A DNA stretch of 64,000 nucleotides from Trichopria drosophilae (GCA_030407085.1 CM059582.1:198942001-199006000), one strand, 5' to 3'. Numbered from the stretch's first letter, positions 1-11,243 are shown. Notes: generated from the letters alone by a model not told the origin. Numbers and translations: made by a program.

Positions 1-6
1 GCTCAC

Positions 7-523
7 CTAAATGGTCAATACTTTGTATTGCTCCATGTACGGCTACATGTGTGCTAAACTTCAGTTCAATTTCTTTGGTTTTCGTAGAAAGGGTAATTAT
101 TGCTAGAATTAAATAATAAACACATTGAAATATACTGATACTTACGACAAAAGAAATGCGCGGGCACACACAATATAATTAATAAAAAATCTTCTTACGT
201 TTTATCTGAGGTTGGATTTTTGGATTCAAGCTATTAAACTTTTCCCGATGTGATTTAGTATCTGCGTACTTTTTTAAATCGGTTTTGTGTGCCCTCAAAA
301 ACTGTTTACAAACTTTACAGTATACATTCTTTCCGTCTTTATTATCAGCTGATTGGTTAGCTCGTTGTAGCCAACCTGCATATGAATAGGGAAATAAATA
401 AAATGAAAATAAGAAACAAATGTTTTATCGATTTACACGTATAAATTTTACATAACCTTTAAATTGCGTTAAAGATTCCCAATCCGTTTTATATTTTTTC
501 TCGTAGCTGCTGTATTTCCCCAT
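7..523 (-). CDS. hAT-transposase-related zinc-finger protein, 5' exons only (join 457-523, 199-375, 7-102)
   Basis: Three minus-strand exons join in frame. Exon 1 runs from ATG 523 to 457 (22 codons plus 1 nt, donor GTTATG). Exon 2 is 375-199, with acceptor TATGCAG and donor GTAAG, phase 1 to phase 1. Exon 3 is 102-7, with acceptor TTCTAG and donor GTGAGC. The protein starts MGKYSSYEKKYKTDW, reaches GWLQRAN across the first junction, then CKVC...KTDL...TKSH, and in exon 3 ELKFSTHVAV...IDHLG. This order (a start ending in a Trp-rich stretch, a BED/TTF-like finger, then an ELK..HxA..DHL segment) is that of a large insect protein family related to hAT transposases. Three introns make a host gene more likely than a fresh transposon copy. 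The expected first His ligand of the finger (LKKHxxTxxH in relatives) is Tyr here. The rest of the gene lies left of the window, so function is unknown. Confidence 0.7.
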
Positions 524-1469
524 TTGGTCACTCTTTATGATTTATATTTACATAATAGAAATGTACATACTCTTTCACGCGGGTTGCATCTTTGTAATGT
601 GATTGCAAGGAAAAGTCGGACAAGTTGTAAAATTGGTGGAATATGTAACTTACGTGTGTGCATAGACCCATATAGGAATGGGACCCACTACCCACGTATA
701 TTGAGCAATCGAACACATACTCGAACTCAAAGAATGTTCTGTTCACGTTACTTTCTTAGTGTCTTTTAGGTTCATGCCTGAATCTGTACATATCGTACAT
801 ACATACCATCTGTACGACCCGTAAGAGCTCACGCTTTAGGCATGAACGTAAAAAACACTGAGAAAGAAACCTGACCCTCAAAATCGGACCCCAGGCATCA
901 AGTTCTGTACATCGCATGTATAGGGAGTTCACGGAGTTCTCAAGTCTCCTATTTGGCGACATACCGATTATCAAGTCGCCCAATTAGCGACACATCGCAG
1001 AATAGAATTTTTAGTCGCAGAAGGGAGACCTCAAGTCGCCCGATTTGCGACAAGTCGCCCAATCTGGCAACCCTGGAATCTACAGACCATTTGTGAAAAC
1101 TCCACATTGACACTTTTTGGATCCACATTAGTTCAACCTGCCGTTGGTTCAAGAGAGGTGTAGCCAATACGACCGATAAAACGAAGAAAGTTTAGGAGTT
1201 GGTTTGTTAATATTATTATAGCAGTTGAAACAATTTATTTTAACTTATTACATAATCTATCGCATAACATCTTCAGTCTCCATATTCTTGTTCAGCCGTA
1301 ATGCAAGATATAAAATCATTCACACAGGCTAGGTGTCTCCAAATTTCGGGATTCGAATCCCACCTACTTCCGTACTAGTCGTAAAGTTTTCGTCCGTTAT
1401 CCAATGCATTACATGTCACTCTCCTATCTTCATTAGAAGTACTAACAATGTTCGTAGCATCGACGTCCC
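524..1469. other. Intergenic, upstream of the hAT-like gene
   Basis: No supported gene; the open frames on both strands are unlike known proteins. This should hold the promoter of the minus-strand gene starting at 523. Two small repeats are visible: a foldback at about 748-868 (arms around TTCATGCCT and AGGCATGAA) and the short tandem units at 939-1072. A TTCGAATC stretch near 1355 resembles a tRNA T-loop, but no tRNA can be folded around it. Confidence 0.5.
939..1072. repeat. Four imperfect ~20-bp units of CAAGTCGCCC..GCGAC
   Basis: Copies begin near 939, 972, 1033 and 1051. Each reads CAAGTC(G/T)CC(C/T), then about five bases, then GCGAC or GGC(G)AC. Spacing is irregular (33, 61 and 18 bp), so this is a cluster rather than a clean satellite. 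No function is apparent. Confidence 0.5.
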
Positions 1470-2728
1470 CAGAGAGCAAGTTGATCTCGCAAAGAGCTCA
1501 GAAAGATATCAGAAAAAATGTCTGACCTCGTTAAGAAAACTCAAAATGATATCAGCATTATATCATAATGTGGTCAGACGACCCACTTAAAGGTGTCATT
1601 TTGGTAATGGCACAAAGTCGTCTTAAGGTCATATTTTGCAGACATTAATCTATCTAAAAAGAAAAATGATATCATACTTGTATCATAAAGTGGTCAGATG
1701 ACTAACTTAAGGATATCATTTTGTTATTGATTTAAAAATCCCATACATAGATCAAATTTCTGAAAATTTAATCAACCTGAGCTAATGTAGGGAGCACTTG
1801 TAGGCAATAAGGCAGTCAGCCTGGAATTAGAAATGAGTAAATATGTATTATTAATTTCAAAATTTATGACTAAATTATGACTTCTTTATGATAAAAATGC
1901 GGTGTTATAAATATGATATATTTAACATACCTTTATGATCTACCAATAAGGTCATAATCATAAATTTATCGAATTCTGACCACGTTATGATATCATTTTA
2001 GCAAACCATAAAGACATCAAAATTAGGACCTCATTTTGAGGTGACGCTGAAACTGGCAGTGGATTCGCAGCCGTGGATTCGGAAAAACAGGGGTTCTTAA
2101 AAAGACAAAAAAACTATCGCTCAAATGATTCAAAATTGCATGTCCCAAAGTTCTTCTATTAAGTTGAGTCTTTTACACACCTTTTAATCATTACATAATA
2201 AACAATTAGGTAATATTTTGGATGAAAACATTACGAAAAGCAGCTACCAAATTCGGCCTATATCGCGAAAACTAGAGCATGTTCGGGGCTGAAAATTTTG
2301 CGGGAGTATCTTGATAATATTTAAAAACAATCCCGCGCTGCAGAAAACATCACAAAAAATGCGCGTGATTATTGCAACAATCATAAATAACGAAATAACG
2401 TCTTGCCGATCCGTATGTACATTTTAGGCTATATTTAGGTAAAACTTTCAGTCCCGAACATGCTCTAGTTTTCGAGATATAGGCCGAATTTGGTTGCTGC
2501 GTTTCGTAATGTTTTTATTCAAAATATTACCTAATTGTTTATGTAATGTTTAAAAGGTCCATAAAGACTCAACTTAATAGAAGAACTTTGGGACATATCA
2601 TTTTGAATTATTTGTACGATAGTTTTTTGTTTTTTTAAGAACCCCTGTTTTTCCGAAACCACTGCTGCGAATCCACTGCCAGTTTCAGCGTCATCATTTT
2701 GAGGACTTTCTGAAAAATCTGCTGTCTG
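1470..2728. mobile_element. TIR element, copy 1, split by a nested MITE
   Basis: The left end (CAGAGAGCAAGTTGATCTCG) and right end (CTTTCTGAAAAATCTGCTG) match the ends of a second copy at 27542-27927. The ends are weakly inverted with respect to each other (CAGA.AGCA). The inner sequence repeats ATGATATCA and GGTCAGA blocks at about 1548-1610 and 1663-1722. Copy 1 is interrupted at 2042-2693 by an unrelated palindromic insertion; copy 2 gives the uninterrupted sequence at that point. No coding capacity, so probably non-autonomous. Confidence 0.65.
2042..2693. mobile_element. 652-bp palindromic MITE with 11-bp target duplication
   Basis: The left arm (2042 to about 2290) starts TGACGCTGAAACTGGCAGTG. 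Its reverse complement ends the right arm (about 2450-2693). The arms pair through motifs such as CCTGTTTTTCCG, GGACAT/ATGTCC and AGAGCATGTTCGGG. The 11 bases TCATTTTGAGG flank both ends (2031-2041 and 2694-2704), while copy 2 of the host element has this string once, near 27893. That fixes the insertion boundaries. A 9-11 bp duplication suggests a Mutator-like (MULE) mover, by inference only. Confidence 0.8.
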
Positions 2729-2799
2729 GGAATATATCATATGAAATTATATGGTAAAGTTGCAGAAGAAAAATTAATTGTACGACATGTTTCTGACCC

Positions 2800-3305
2800 C
2801 TATTGAAAAAATCCATGTTGATTCCATATGGATTTTCAATATGGATTTTCCATATGGATTCCACGTGGATTTCATGTGGATTCGTATGGATTCCATATGG
2901 ATTTTTGATATTGATTTTCATGTGGATTTTCCACACAACAACAACGATTTCTACAAAGTGTACAATGTATGTAGAGAAAATCCATATAGAATCCACATAG
3001 AATCCGTATGGAACTCCACATAAAAAATCCATATGGAATCCACACCGAAATCCACAAAGAATTCATGTGGAAAACCCATATGGAAATACACATAAAGAAT
3101 CCATATAGATTCCACATAAAATACACGTGGAAAATCCACATGAAAATCCATATAAAAAATCCATATGGAATCCATATGGAATCCACATAAAAAATCAATA
3201 TGGAATCCAGATGAGTCCACATGGAATCCACATCAATCCACATGGAATCCATATGGAAAGTCCATAATGAAAATCCATATAGAAGCCACATGGATTTTTT
3301 CAATA
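2800..3305. repeat. Minisatellite of CCATATGG/CCACATGG palindromes in inverted array
   Basis: Dozens of short units of the type AATCCATATGGAATCCACAT fill this stretch. The array turns over in the middle around a short unique spacer (about 2935-2975), and its outer edges are inverted (CCTATTGAAAAAATCCATG near 2801 and its complement near 3290-3308). Because the unit is nearly its own complement and avoids stops, long open frames (rich in Ile-Trp, Asp-Phe, Asn-Pro) appear on both strands. They are not genes. Confidence 0.85.
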
Positions 3306-3639
3306 GGGACGTATTTCGTTTGCTATCTTCAAAAAACAGCCAAAAAAGGCGGAAAATTCTCTACAAAAAAGGTTATAAACATTTTTTTCGATATCCAAAC
3401 GAAAAGTCCGCAAATGAGCATCGAAAAACCTAATAAAATTGTGTTTTTTCGTTATTTTTTCAAGCTAGCGGACGAAGTACATCCGACCGCCAAATTCAAT
3501 CATCCGACTCGTAATCAGGGTCTCCAAATCCGTCAGAAACATGTTGTTTAATCAATTTTTAGACGAGAGTCGCTTTAATAAATACAAAAAAACTAAACAA
3601 ATCGTCTTTTTTGGGCGTATACCCTGCAGAAACCAATTA

Positions 3640-3822
3640 TAGTAGGACCTCTCTTTTTCGAACCTCTTTTATTCTAATTGCCTTTCTTATTCTAATTGTC
3701 CCCCACAAGTCTTCTCCCACTATCACACGAAAAGTCAACGAAAAATATTGTCCACGAATCACAAGCTCGCAAGCAAAGTAAGTGAAGGTAAGGGGAAAAT
3801 TAGAATAAGAGAGGTCCTACTG
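3640..3822. mobile_element. Pogo-like MITE, ends CAGTAGGACCTCTCTTATTC
   Basis: The left end (TAGTAGGACCTCTCTTTTTC) and right end (GAATAAGAGAGGTCCTACTG) are inverted copies, with TA at the outer edge. An additional right end of the same family lies at 4243-4266 with TA following it. At 183 bp it has no coding capacity. Confidence 0.7.
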
Positions 3823-3907
3823 TAGTCCTAAAATTTATTTTACTATTGGGAAAAGACGGGTGAAAATAAGATTTTACACCTAATTATTTTTTTATTTACA
3901 CTTGAAA

Positions 3908-4179
3908 TAGTAGTCCTCCCTTTAAGGTTTAAATTTTAGCTTTCAAGATGGCGGCTTCTTCCCTTAAGATTTACTTTCCCCTGACCCCCACTACCAGGGT
4001 TTTTCGTGCTCAACTGCATGCCGCGCGCCTGCGGCCCTGCGGTTGGTTCACAGGCGGTAACAAAATGTCTGGTGGTGGGAGAGGCCGTGAGGGGAAAAAT
4101 AAAACATAAGGGAAGAAAGTTTTAAACCTTACGGGAAGAATAAACCTTAAGGGGAGTAACCTTAAGGGGAGGACTACTG
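3908..4179. mobile_element. Pogo-like MITE, ends CAGTAGTCCTCCC
   Basis: Inverted ends (TAGTAGTCCTCCCTTTAAGG at left, CCTTAAGGGGAGGACTACTG at right) are followed by TA. The interior is unusually GC-rich (a GCCGCGCGCCTGCGG stretch near 4021) and contains AAGATGGCGGC near 3947. The end sequence shares CAGTAG with four other families in this window. Confidence 0.7.
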
Positions 4180-4572
4180 TAAGTGGGGGTACGGGGAAAA
4201 TTAGAATAAGAGAGGTCGGCGGCATCTTGAAAAACTTTACTAATTAGAATAAGAGAGGTCCTACTGTACGGGCATTTTTGTCGGTCATTTGCGGACTTTT
4301 CGTTAGGATGTCGAAAGAAATGTATCTAACCTTTTTTGTAGAGAATTTTCCGCTCTACAATTTTTGTTGGAAACATATTTTCGTCCGATTAATACTTTTT
4401 CATATAAATACAAAAAAAACGCCTTTTTTGGCTGTTTTTTGAAGATAGCAAACGAAATACGTCCGACCGCCAAATTTTATTATCAGATTCGTAATCAGCT
4501 CTATAAAATACGTCAGAAACATGTCGTACAATTAATTTTTGGGTACCAATTATATCATTAATTACCAATTAA

Positions 4573-5697
4573 CCCTTTAAGTCCCAAATGTGCACAATTT
4601 GCACATGGATTTCAGCATCGTTTTATGTATAAAATAAAAATTAAAAAAAAATGGAAACATCTATATCCGAATAGTTTTGAGATCACTCTTTCGATTGGCG
4701 CTACTAACATTTTCGAAAAATGACGTTTAACACAGTTTTTTTACAAAAATATTGAAAAAAACGCGATTTTTTAGCTACAATTTTTTTTTAAATGCATTTT
4801 TAACTATGATACCGATTTCAGATCACCTTCTAATCTGTCAGAAACGTGTTCCCGATTGTTTTACTTCAAAATTATACATTCACATATTTTGATTTATTTT
4901 GTTTTTCGTTTCAAAATGGCGTCTGAATGTTGAAAATTTTTGAACGTGAAGAAAATGCTATTATTTCGGATCTGCTTTTCTTTGTAGTAAAATCGTACAA
5001 ATAACTTGTTACGAGTTTTGTATGACCTATTTTGATCCAAAATTGAGGTCCAATATGGCGGACCCGTTATGTCAAATTTCACATTTCTGGAATAGGAAAA
5101 ATACTATCGTATTCCACTCAGATTTTCAAGTCAACAATATTCTTAAAATTTTTTTGATTATATAAATGGTTTTGTGTGACAGTCGCCATCTTGAAATTGA
5201 ATTTTATGGGATATTACTGTTTCCGTAAATCAAAATAGGTCATACAAAACTCGTAATAACTTATTTGTACGATGTTACTACAAAGAAAACCTAGCAGATC
5301 CGAAATAATAGAATTTTCTTCACTTTCAAAAATTTTCCACGTTCAGACGCCATTTTGAAACGAAAAACAAAATAAATCAAAATATGTGAATGTATAATAT
5401 TGAAGTAAAACAATCGGGAACACGTTTCTGACAGATTAGAAGGTGATCTGAAACCGGTATCATAATTAAAAATGCATTTAAACGAAAAATTGTAGCTAAA
5501 AAATCGCGTTTTTTTTAGTATTTTTGTAAAAAAACTGTGTTAAACGTCATTTTTCGAAAATTTCAGTAGCGCCAATCGAAAGAGCGACCTCAAAACTAGT
5601 CGGATATAGATGTTTCCATTTTTTTTTAATTTTTATTTTATACATAAAACGATGCTGAAATCCATGTGCAAATTGTGTACATTTGGGACTTAAAGGG
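4573..5697. mobile_element. TTAA-flanked palindromic element (piggyBac-like MITE)
   Basis: TTAA at 4569-4572 and 5698-5701 flanks ends CCCTTTAAGTCCCAAATGTG and its complement. The two halves are inverted copies of each other over nearly the whole length, for example GATCACCTTCTAATCTGTCA at left and its complement near 5437. The interior contains ATGGCGGACC and its complements. TTAA plus a CCC start is the hallmark of piggyBac-type movers. A truncated relative lies at 44195-44710. Confidence 0.8.
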
Positions 5698-6099
5698 TTA
5701 AAAAAGAACAAAAAAATTAATAAAAGTTAATAAAAAAATATAATAATAATAGCGATAATAACTTTCATGTCGAACCGTTGCCAAAAATAGTTATGAACAT
5801 AATATTGAAATGCCAATAAAATTCGTATGCGGATTTTATTTTTAGGTTATGTTACTTCCTTTGTATTAAAATAATGCCAATACTTTTCTAAATTTTTTCG
5901 AAATTTGTTTTCCGCAAATGTCGGAATGTTACCCGATTGGTTTATAAGATACAACGAAAGAATTTGCTTTGTAAAATAACTTACCAATCGCAGCATATTT
6001 CCTGTGTTTTTTTTTTCGAGTCCTACGCGTAATTTGATCATTTGTATATGTACACAACGATTACGTGCACAAAACCGGCGGTAATTTGAGGTTTGGTCG

Positions 6100-6166
6100 C
6101 AGTCCAACAGTGATCGTCATCGTTACCACCAACAATTGTTGCAGCCGTCGTTTTTCTTTTTACAAG
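6100..6166 (+). promoter_or_regulatory. Probable 5' non-coding exon of the GTSF1-like gene
   Basis: A donor AAG|GTACAA at 6166/6167 and an acceptor TTTCAG ending at 6276 would remove a 110-nt intron just before the ATG at 6282. The transcription start is placed loosely at 6060-6110, where GCAGTCC and ACAGTG resemble initiators. No TATA box is convincing. Confidence 0.45.
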
Positions 6167-6281
6167 GTACAATATAATAACCATAAACAAATTCATGACC
6201 TTTCAAAAGTATATTTTGAAAAACATATTTTTTTGAATTTGAAATAACGGTTTTACCAGTAATTTTACAATTTCAGATAAA

Positions 6282-7865
6282 ATGCCTGTAGATGAATTAG
6301 AAACATGTCCGTACGATCCTGCTCATCGTATTCTTCGCAGTCGAATGGCTGTGCATTTGTTCCGATGCGAACAAAATCATAGAGCACGAAGCGATAAGAA
6401 AAAATGTCCTTACGATGCTACTCATGTTATCGATAGTGTTCAATTTCAGGTTAATATAAATAACTAACAAATTAATACACGAAACTGATCGATTCGTTTA
6501 ATTTAGCATCATCTCGAAAATTGTCCTGCAAGGCAAAGCGTTCTGCATTACAAGTACTGCGACAAAAAGGATGAATTACCAATCATCCCTGTCGAATCTG
6601 TAATAAATACAAATAACGACTTGGACGAAGATTGGGATGCGGTAAGTATTTTTCTATTCTAATACAAAAAAATAGTAATTGTAAAAATTTAGGATCCGCC
6701 TGCACCAACATACGATCCGTCAGTAGCAAGCGATAAAACAGTTTATCGCATTTTCATGGGACTTTCAAAAGCGAAAAAGAAACAAAAGAGAATTGAACAT
6801 CGTCGCAAAGTTCGTGCTATGGAACACGAAAAGGTAAATTTGCAATTTACCATTACTTAACATAACCTAAAAAATTGCCAATGTTTTAGCAAGCAGAAAC
6901 ATCACCGCAAAAAAATCTTGCTACAATTCGTGATGATTCAACTTCGCAATCCGACACTGAATCTCAGGTAATTTTAAATACTTTATTTAAAGTTATACGA
7001 TTACAATTTTATTTGTTTTCAGCCTGGTACGCCTCTGCGACCACCGAATACTAGAACACTTACAGACGATTTGAAATATCATACAAGTAATGCTGCTGAT
7101 AATCTTGATATTAGTAAACTATCTCTCAATGATAGTACAGGATCGGAAAAAACTCCTCCAACTGCTAAGGTTAGTTTTTATTATCAACTTTTGTAGAATA
7201 AACATAACCTCAAAATAAACTCGACAGGAGCCGAAAGTGTCAGATTCACCAAAACGAGCAGAGAATGTTTCTCCGAAAGAAAACGAATGGGTTACTCAAA
7301 CTTCAAAGGTAAGTCAAATTATATTTTGTAATTAAAACTTGTAATTATTTGTTTTATTACAGAAAAAGAATTCAAGAAATGGCAATTCTGCAAACTTTAG
7401 CCAAGCAAAAGTATCCCAGAACAGAAAGACTGAGGTAAATAATTGTTTTTTGCTTAAAAACTAATTAAAATTGATTATTACCTTTTAATTTTTAAGAATG
7501 GGCCGAAAGTCTACAATAAAGGCGAAACTGTGGACAAGATCAATCGTTCGATACAAGATTTGACAAAAATTGTTAGGAATTGTCTGGATAATGAGCAGAA
7601 ATTTAACCAAGAAAGTGCAAAATTGGACAAAAAATTAGAACGATTGGAAAATCAGAATAAAAGTTTCTCCGATGCTTTATTAAAAAATTTTAATTCTCCA
7701 GACGAGCCATTACCGAAGATCGGAGGAAGAGGTTTGGCGCAGGCATATAAAAATACTAGTCCAGTGACTACGAGATCGGTGAAGAATTACGCTGCAATGT
7801 TGAGAAGCGACACGAGTTCGAGTGCTTCATCCAACGATTTTAATGCGAGAAAATCAAAGAAATAA
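6282..7865 (+). CDS. Gtsf1-like: GTSF1/Asterix-like CHHC zinc-finger protein, 396 aa
   Basis: Eight coding exons: 6282-6449, 6507-6641, 6693-6833, 6890-6967, 7023-7169, 7228-7308, 7363-7434, 7497-7865. All seven introns are phase 0, 51-62 nt long, with GT/AG ends. Two adjacent fingers fit C-x5-H-x9-H-x3-C exactly: C9, H15, H25, C29 and C42, H48, H58, C62, the second one split by intron 1. This tandem CHHC pair defines GTSF1 and U11-48K proteins. An acidic stretch with Trp99 (DEDWD) follows, like the Trp-containing acidic region by which GTSF1 binds PIWI proteins. After that come a Lys/Arg-rich helix (KAKKKQKRIEHRRKVR), low-complexity Ser/Thr/Pro exons, and a probable coiled coil at about 286-335. 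Known GTSF1/Asterix proteins are about 165 residues, so the long tail is unusual. By family it should be a nuclear piRNA-pathway cofactor in germ cells; this is inferred. Confidence 0.85.
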
Positions 7866-8590
7866 TTTTATATTTCAAACAATGCTTGAATATTGGAAAA
7901 TATTTTGAAACATTTCATTTTAATTTGGAAAATTGAAGAAAGAAAAGTGCGGTATGTGGTCGAAGCAATATTCAAGCAGAACTTTTTAAACCCTATTTTG
8001 ATATGTGACGTATATCGAAAGAAATCGCTTTACTTATTTTGTTCGAAAGTATGTACTCCGTTTTTAAACAATCGACTCTGGATTTCTTGACGTTGAAACG
8101 ATTACTTCAGATTGTTGTCGTTAGATGTTTGGAATAATGTAAAAGGTCTTGCAATCGTTACTTGGAAAGTCTACTTTCGAGTAGTAACTTTAAAATGGTA
8201 TACAATATTTTTTATTTCTTATTTAAAATCATAGATTTTGATACTCTTGATTTGGAAGAATTTTACAAATTAACGATGCAATGACCTTGTGTGCTGTACA
8301 TTAACGTAAATGACAAACTTGAATTATGTAGGGATCGTTGCTTTACGTAATTCTAAAAAAATTAATGTTTTTTACTCATTAGTAGTATAAAAGAATTTTA
8401 TATTTTGAATTTAAATGACTTTACTTTTGTTTTGTTACTCGTAACTTTTTAGTTTGTCAATCATCGTACATATGTGAGAAGTAAATTAAGTGATATGTAG
8501 ATATCGGGTAAAAATGGAAAAAGTATGTTCAGAAATATGTCAGAAATATAAATGAAATGTTACATACAACAATTAATAAAGACCATAATA
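7866..8590 (+). other. 3' UTR of the GTSF1-like gene and AT-rich flank
   Basis: AT-rich sequence after the TAA at 7863-7865 with no coding features. The first good poly(A) signal on the plus strand is AATAAA at 8575-8580, giving a 3' UTR of roughly 720 nt. Confidence 0.5.
8575..8580 (+). terminator. Candidate poly(A) signal AATAAA
   Basis: AATAAA in CAATTAATAAAG, the first canonical hexamer well placed after the GTSF1-like stop codon. Confidence 0.5.
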
Positions 8591-9659
8591 CTTTGCACAT
8601 AATTTATATAATGGATGTTTTATTTGAATTCTATAATTTCATTTCATTTCCTCATTCCTTTCAATCTGCAATTTTCAAGAGAAGTTCAAAAAAATATTTT
8701 TTATTTTCTTACTTTCGAGTGAATTCTTGTAGAATGTCGAAAAAAAAACATTTAAACATTTTTGGAATCACTGAATACGAATTTGAAATCAGAATTTCAA
8801 AATTCAATGTGACGGGAATCAAAAAACAAATTCTTACATTGTAAATCGGAATTTCACAAAAAAAAGTCGATATTTGTAGGTTATGTCCGCGATTTTTACT
8901 CATTCGTATTGAATTCTGCATTTCTTATTTCAAATTCGTATTTAACCCGTAAAGTCCCAAAACGGCATAAATTCTACCCGTTTTTCAACATACGACTACA
9001 GATCCAATTCATAGATGAATATTAATTGAATTGTATTTCCTCAGGTATTTTTTTGTGCTCTTTCCAAATCCGTCGTTATTTTTGCTCTATCTCTCTTAGA
9101 TTTTCCAATATGGCGGCATTTGCCTGAAAAAACGTGTTAATTTTCAATTTTTATTTTGTTCAATCGCGATTTACATTCAGTTAAACAGCTCAGTTTTGCT
9201 CCAAATTCTGTATCGGGTGGAATTTTTTGTTGTACTATAAGGTTTTCTTGGTATTTTTTAAAAATTCAAGATGGCGGTTGATTGGAATGTCGAGTTGTAA
9301 CGAAATTTATTATTATTTTCTCAAAAAAGTTAGGCTTACAATAAAAGTTGGTATACTACAGGTTTTGAGGTCACTGAATTCGAATCTAAAATCAGAATTG
9401 CGAAATTCAAAATGGTGGATCCAATATGGCGGACCAAACTTCGCAAAAATGTTTGGATTGCAACGAAAATTGAGATATTACCGTGCTAGAGGTCGCTAAA
9501 TCCGTAATTGGTATCAGATTTTCGAAATTCAAAATGGCGGATCAATTATGGCGGACCAAATTTTTTCTAAAACGTTTGGACTACAGTAAATATTGGTATA
9601 TTACAGTTTTTAAGGTCGTTAACTTCTTTGAAAAATACAAATAAACGATTTTCTATTTA

Positions 9660-10135
9660 CTGTTTTTTTTAAAGGGGCAGAAATCTTTCAACAAAAAATT
9701 GTCTTTTTGTCTATTTCCGCTTTTAGCAACACCCAGGATCAACGACGTGGACGTAACGGAGATGTGATCTCTTTTGGGTGCTTCATTTTCGTGAGTCCCT
9801 CGCACGATTCATGGAGCTCAATTTTGAAACTCTTCTTGATTATTCTATTATTTCCCACGATACTTTCCAAAACATACAAAACAAAAATATGCATTGCAAT
9901 TTATACAAGTTCTCGTTGGTCTTTGAGAACAACCTTCAAACGAGCATTTTCTCTAGATCGAGTTCCATTTTTATGAGCAGAAAGATTGCTCTTTCCTTTT
10001 TTGTTACGATAGCATTTATTTGACCTCCATATAGACATCTTCCCCACTAACTTCTTGCCCCTTTCAACAACAAAGATTCCACAGAACTGTTGCATTAGTC
10101 ATTGTGGCTTGTAAAAGTCTCATAAAAATTACCCA
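9660..10135 (-). other. Non-modular insert inside the left arm, with a 64-codon frame
   Basis: This part of the arm lacks the ATGGCGG modules. On the minus strand it encodes a frame at 9901-10095 starting MQQFCGIFVVERGKKLVGK and rich in Lys/Arg, which matches no family I recognise. The right arm carries the same frame on the plus strand (16429-16623) with only two residue changes (Ala to Val and Asp to Tyr). It could be a captured exon or a remnant of the element's own protein. Confidence 0.35.
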
Positions 10136-11243
10136 AGTCCACTTTCTGCACCTTAGACTCGCGAAATTTTGTCCGCCATATTGGATCCGCCATTTTGAAT
10201 TTCGAAAATCTGATTTCATTCTCGGATTTAGCGACCTCTAGAACGGTAATATCTTATTTTTTGTTGCAATCCATCCAACATTTTATCGAAGTTTAGTACG
10301 CCATATTGGATCCGCCATTTTGAATTTCGCAAACCTGATTTTAGATTCGGATTCAGCAACTTCGAAAACTGTAGCCATGGTGTATATACTTACACCATGA
10401 CTGTAGCATCCCAACAACTGCAAAAGTATCGAAAAACATTTTTTTCAATCCGGAATCTGTCCATTTCGAATTCAGATCGATTTTTTGCAATTCTATATAA
10501 TTCGTTTCAATCCTTTAATACGATATAATACGACATTTGAGAATTAATGAGATTTCCATTTAATTTGAATCAATTCTTGTAAAAGTCTCATAAAAATTAC
10601 CCAAGTCCACTTTCTGCACCTTATACTCGCGAAATTTTGTCCGCCATATTGAATCCGTAATTTTGAATTTCGTCAATCTGATTTGATTCTCGAATTTAGC
10701 TTGTTCATTTTAAATTTTTAATTTGTTCAATCGCGATTTACATTCAGTTAAACAGCTCAGTTTTGCTCCAAATTCTGTATTGGGTGGAATTTTTTGTTGT
10801 ACTGTAAGGTTTTATTGGTATTTTTTAAAAATTCAAGATGGCGGTTGATTGGCATGTCGAGTTGTAACGAAATTTATTATTATTTTCTCAAAAAATGATT
10901 GGCTTACAATTAAAGTTGGTATCCCAACAACTGCAAAAGTATTGAATCCGGAATCTGTCCATTTCGGATTGAATACGTTTCAATTCTTTGCAATACTTTC
11001 GCATTGAATGAACGAAAAATGAATTAGGATTCGGTTCTTTTTCCCCTGATGAAAATAGGAGCATCCCTGATGCGTTCATGACTAATGTGTTTCAAAACAA
11101 AAAAATAATTAGAATACAAAAATGTAAAAATTAATTTTTTGTTTATTTTTTATTAATTTTATTTTTTTTTTATTATCATGAAAAAATCTGTTGTCAGTCG
11201 GTCACCATCCAAGTATGTAGTGTTTCCTAGCAAAGATGCTTAA

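Larger units (their letters stand above)
3306..4545. repeat. Composite inverted and direct repeat around the minisatellite
   Basis: The segment from 3306 (GTATTTCGTTTGCTATCTTC, then GGCGGAAAATTCTCTACAAA) is the reverse complement of about 4270-4480. A further block near 3475-3555 (CATCCGACCGCC...GTCAGAAACATGT) is repeated directly at about 4458-4530, and in inverted form near 2775-2800 (ACATGTTTCTGAC). This looks like a larger foldback element carrying the minisatellite at one side and later invaded by the two small CAGTAG MITEs. Confidence 0.6.

Noticed and set aside
1340..1375. tRNA-like TTCGAATCCC
   Set aside because: No acceptor, D or anticodon arms can be folded around it on either strand.
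2694..3551. Long open frames on both strands (112, 143, 128 codons)
   Set aside because: They come from the CCATATGG minisatellite, whose unit lacks stops in several frames; the peptides are simple repeats.
9227..9976. Plus-strand frames of 81-90 codons in the arm of the large element, and their mirror at 16548-17418
   Set aside because: They lie in ATGGCGG modules or antisense to the other frame, show no domain, and exist in both arms only because the arms are copies.
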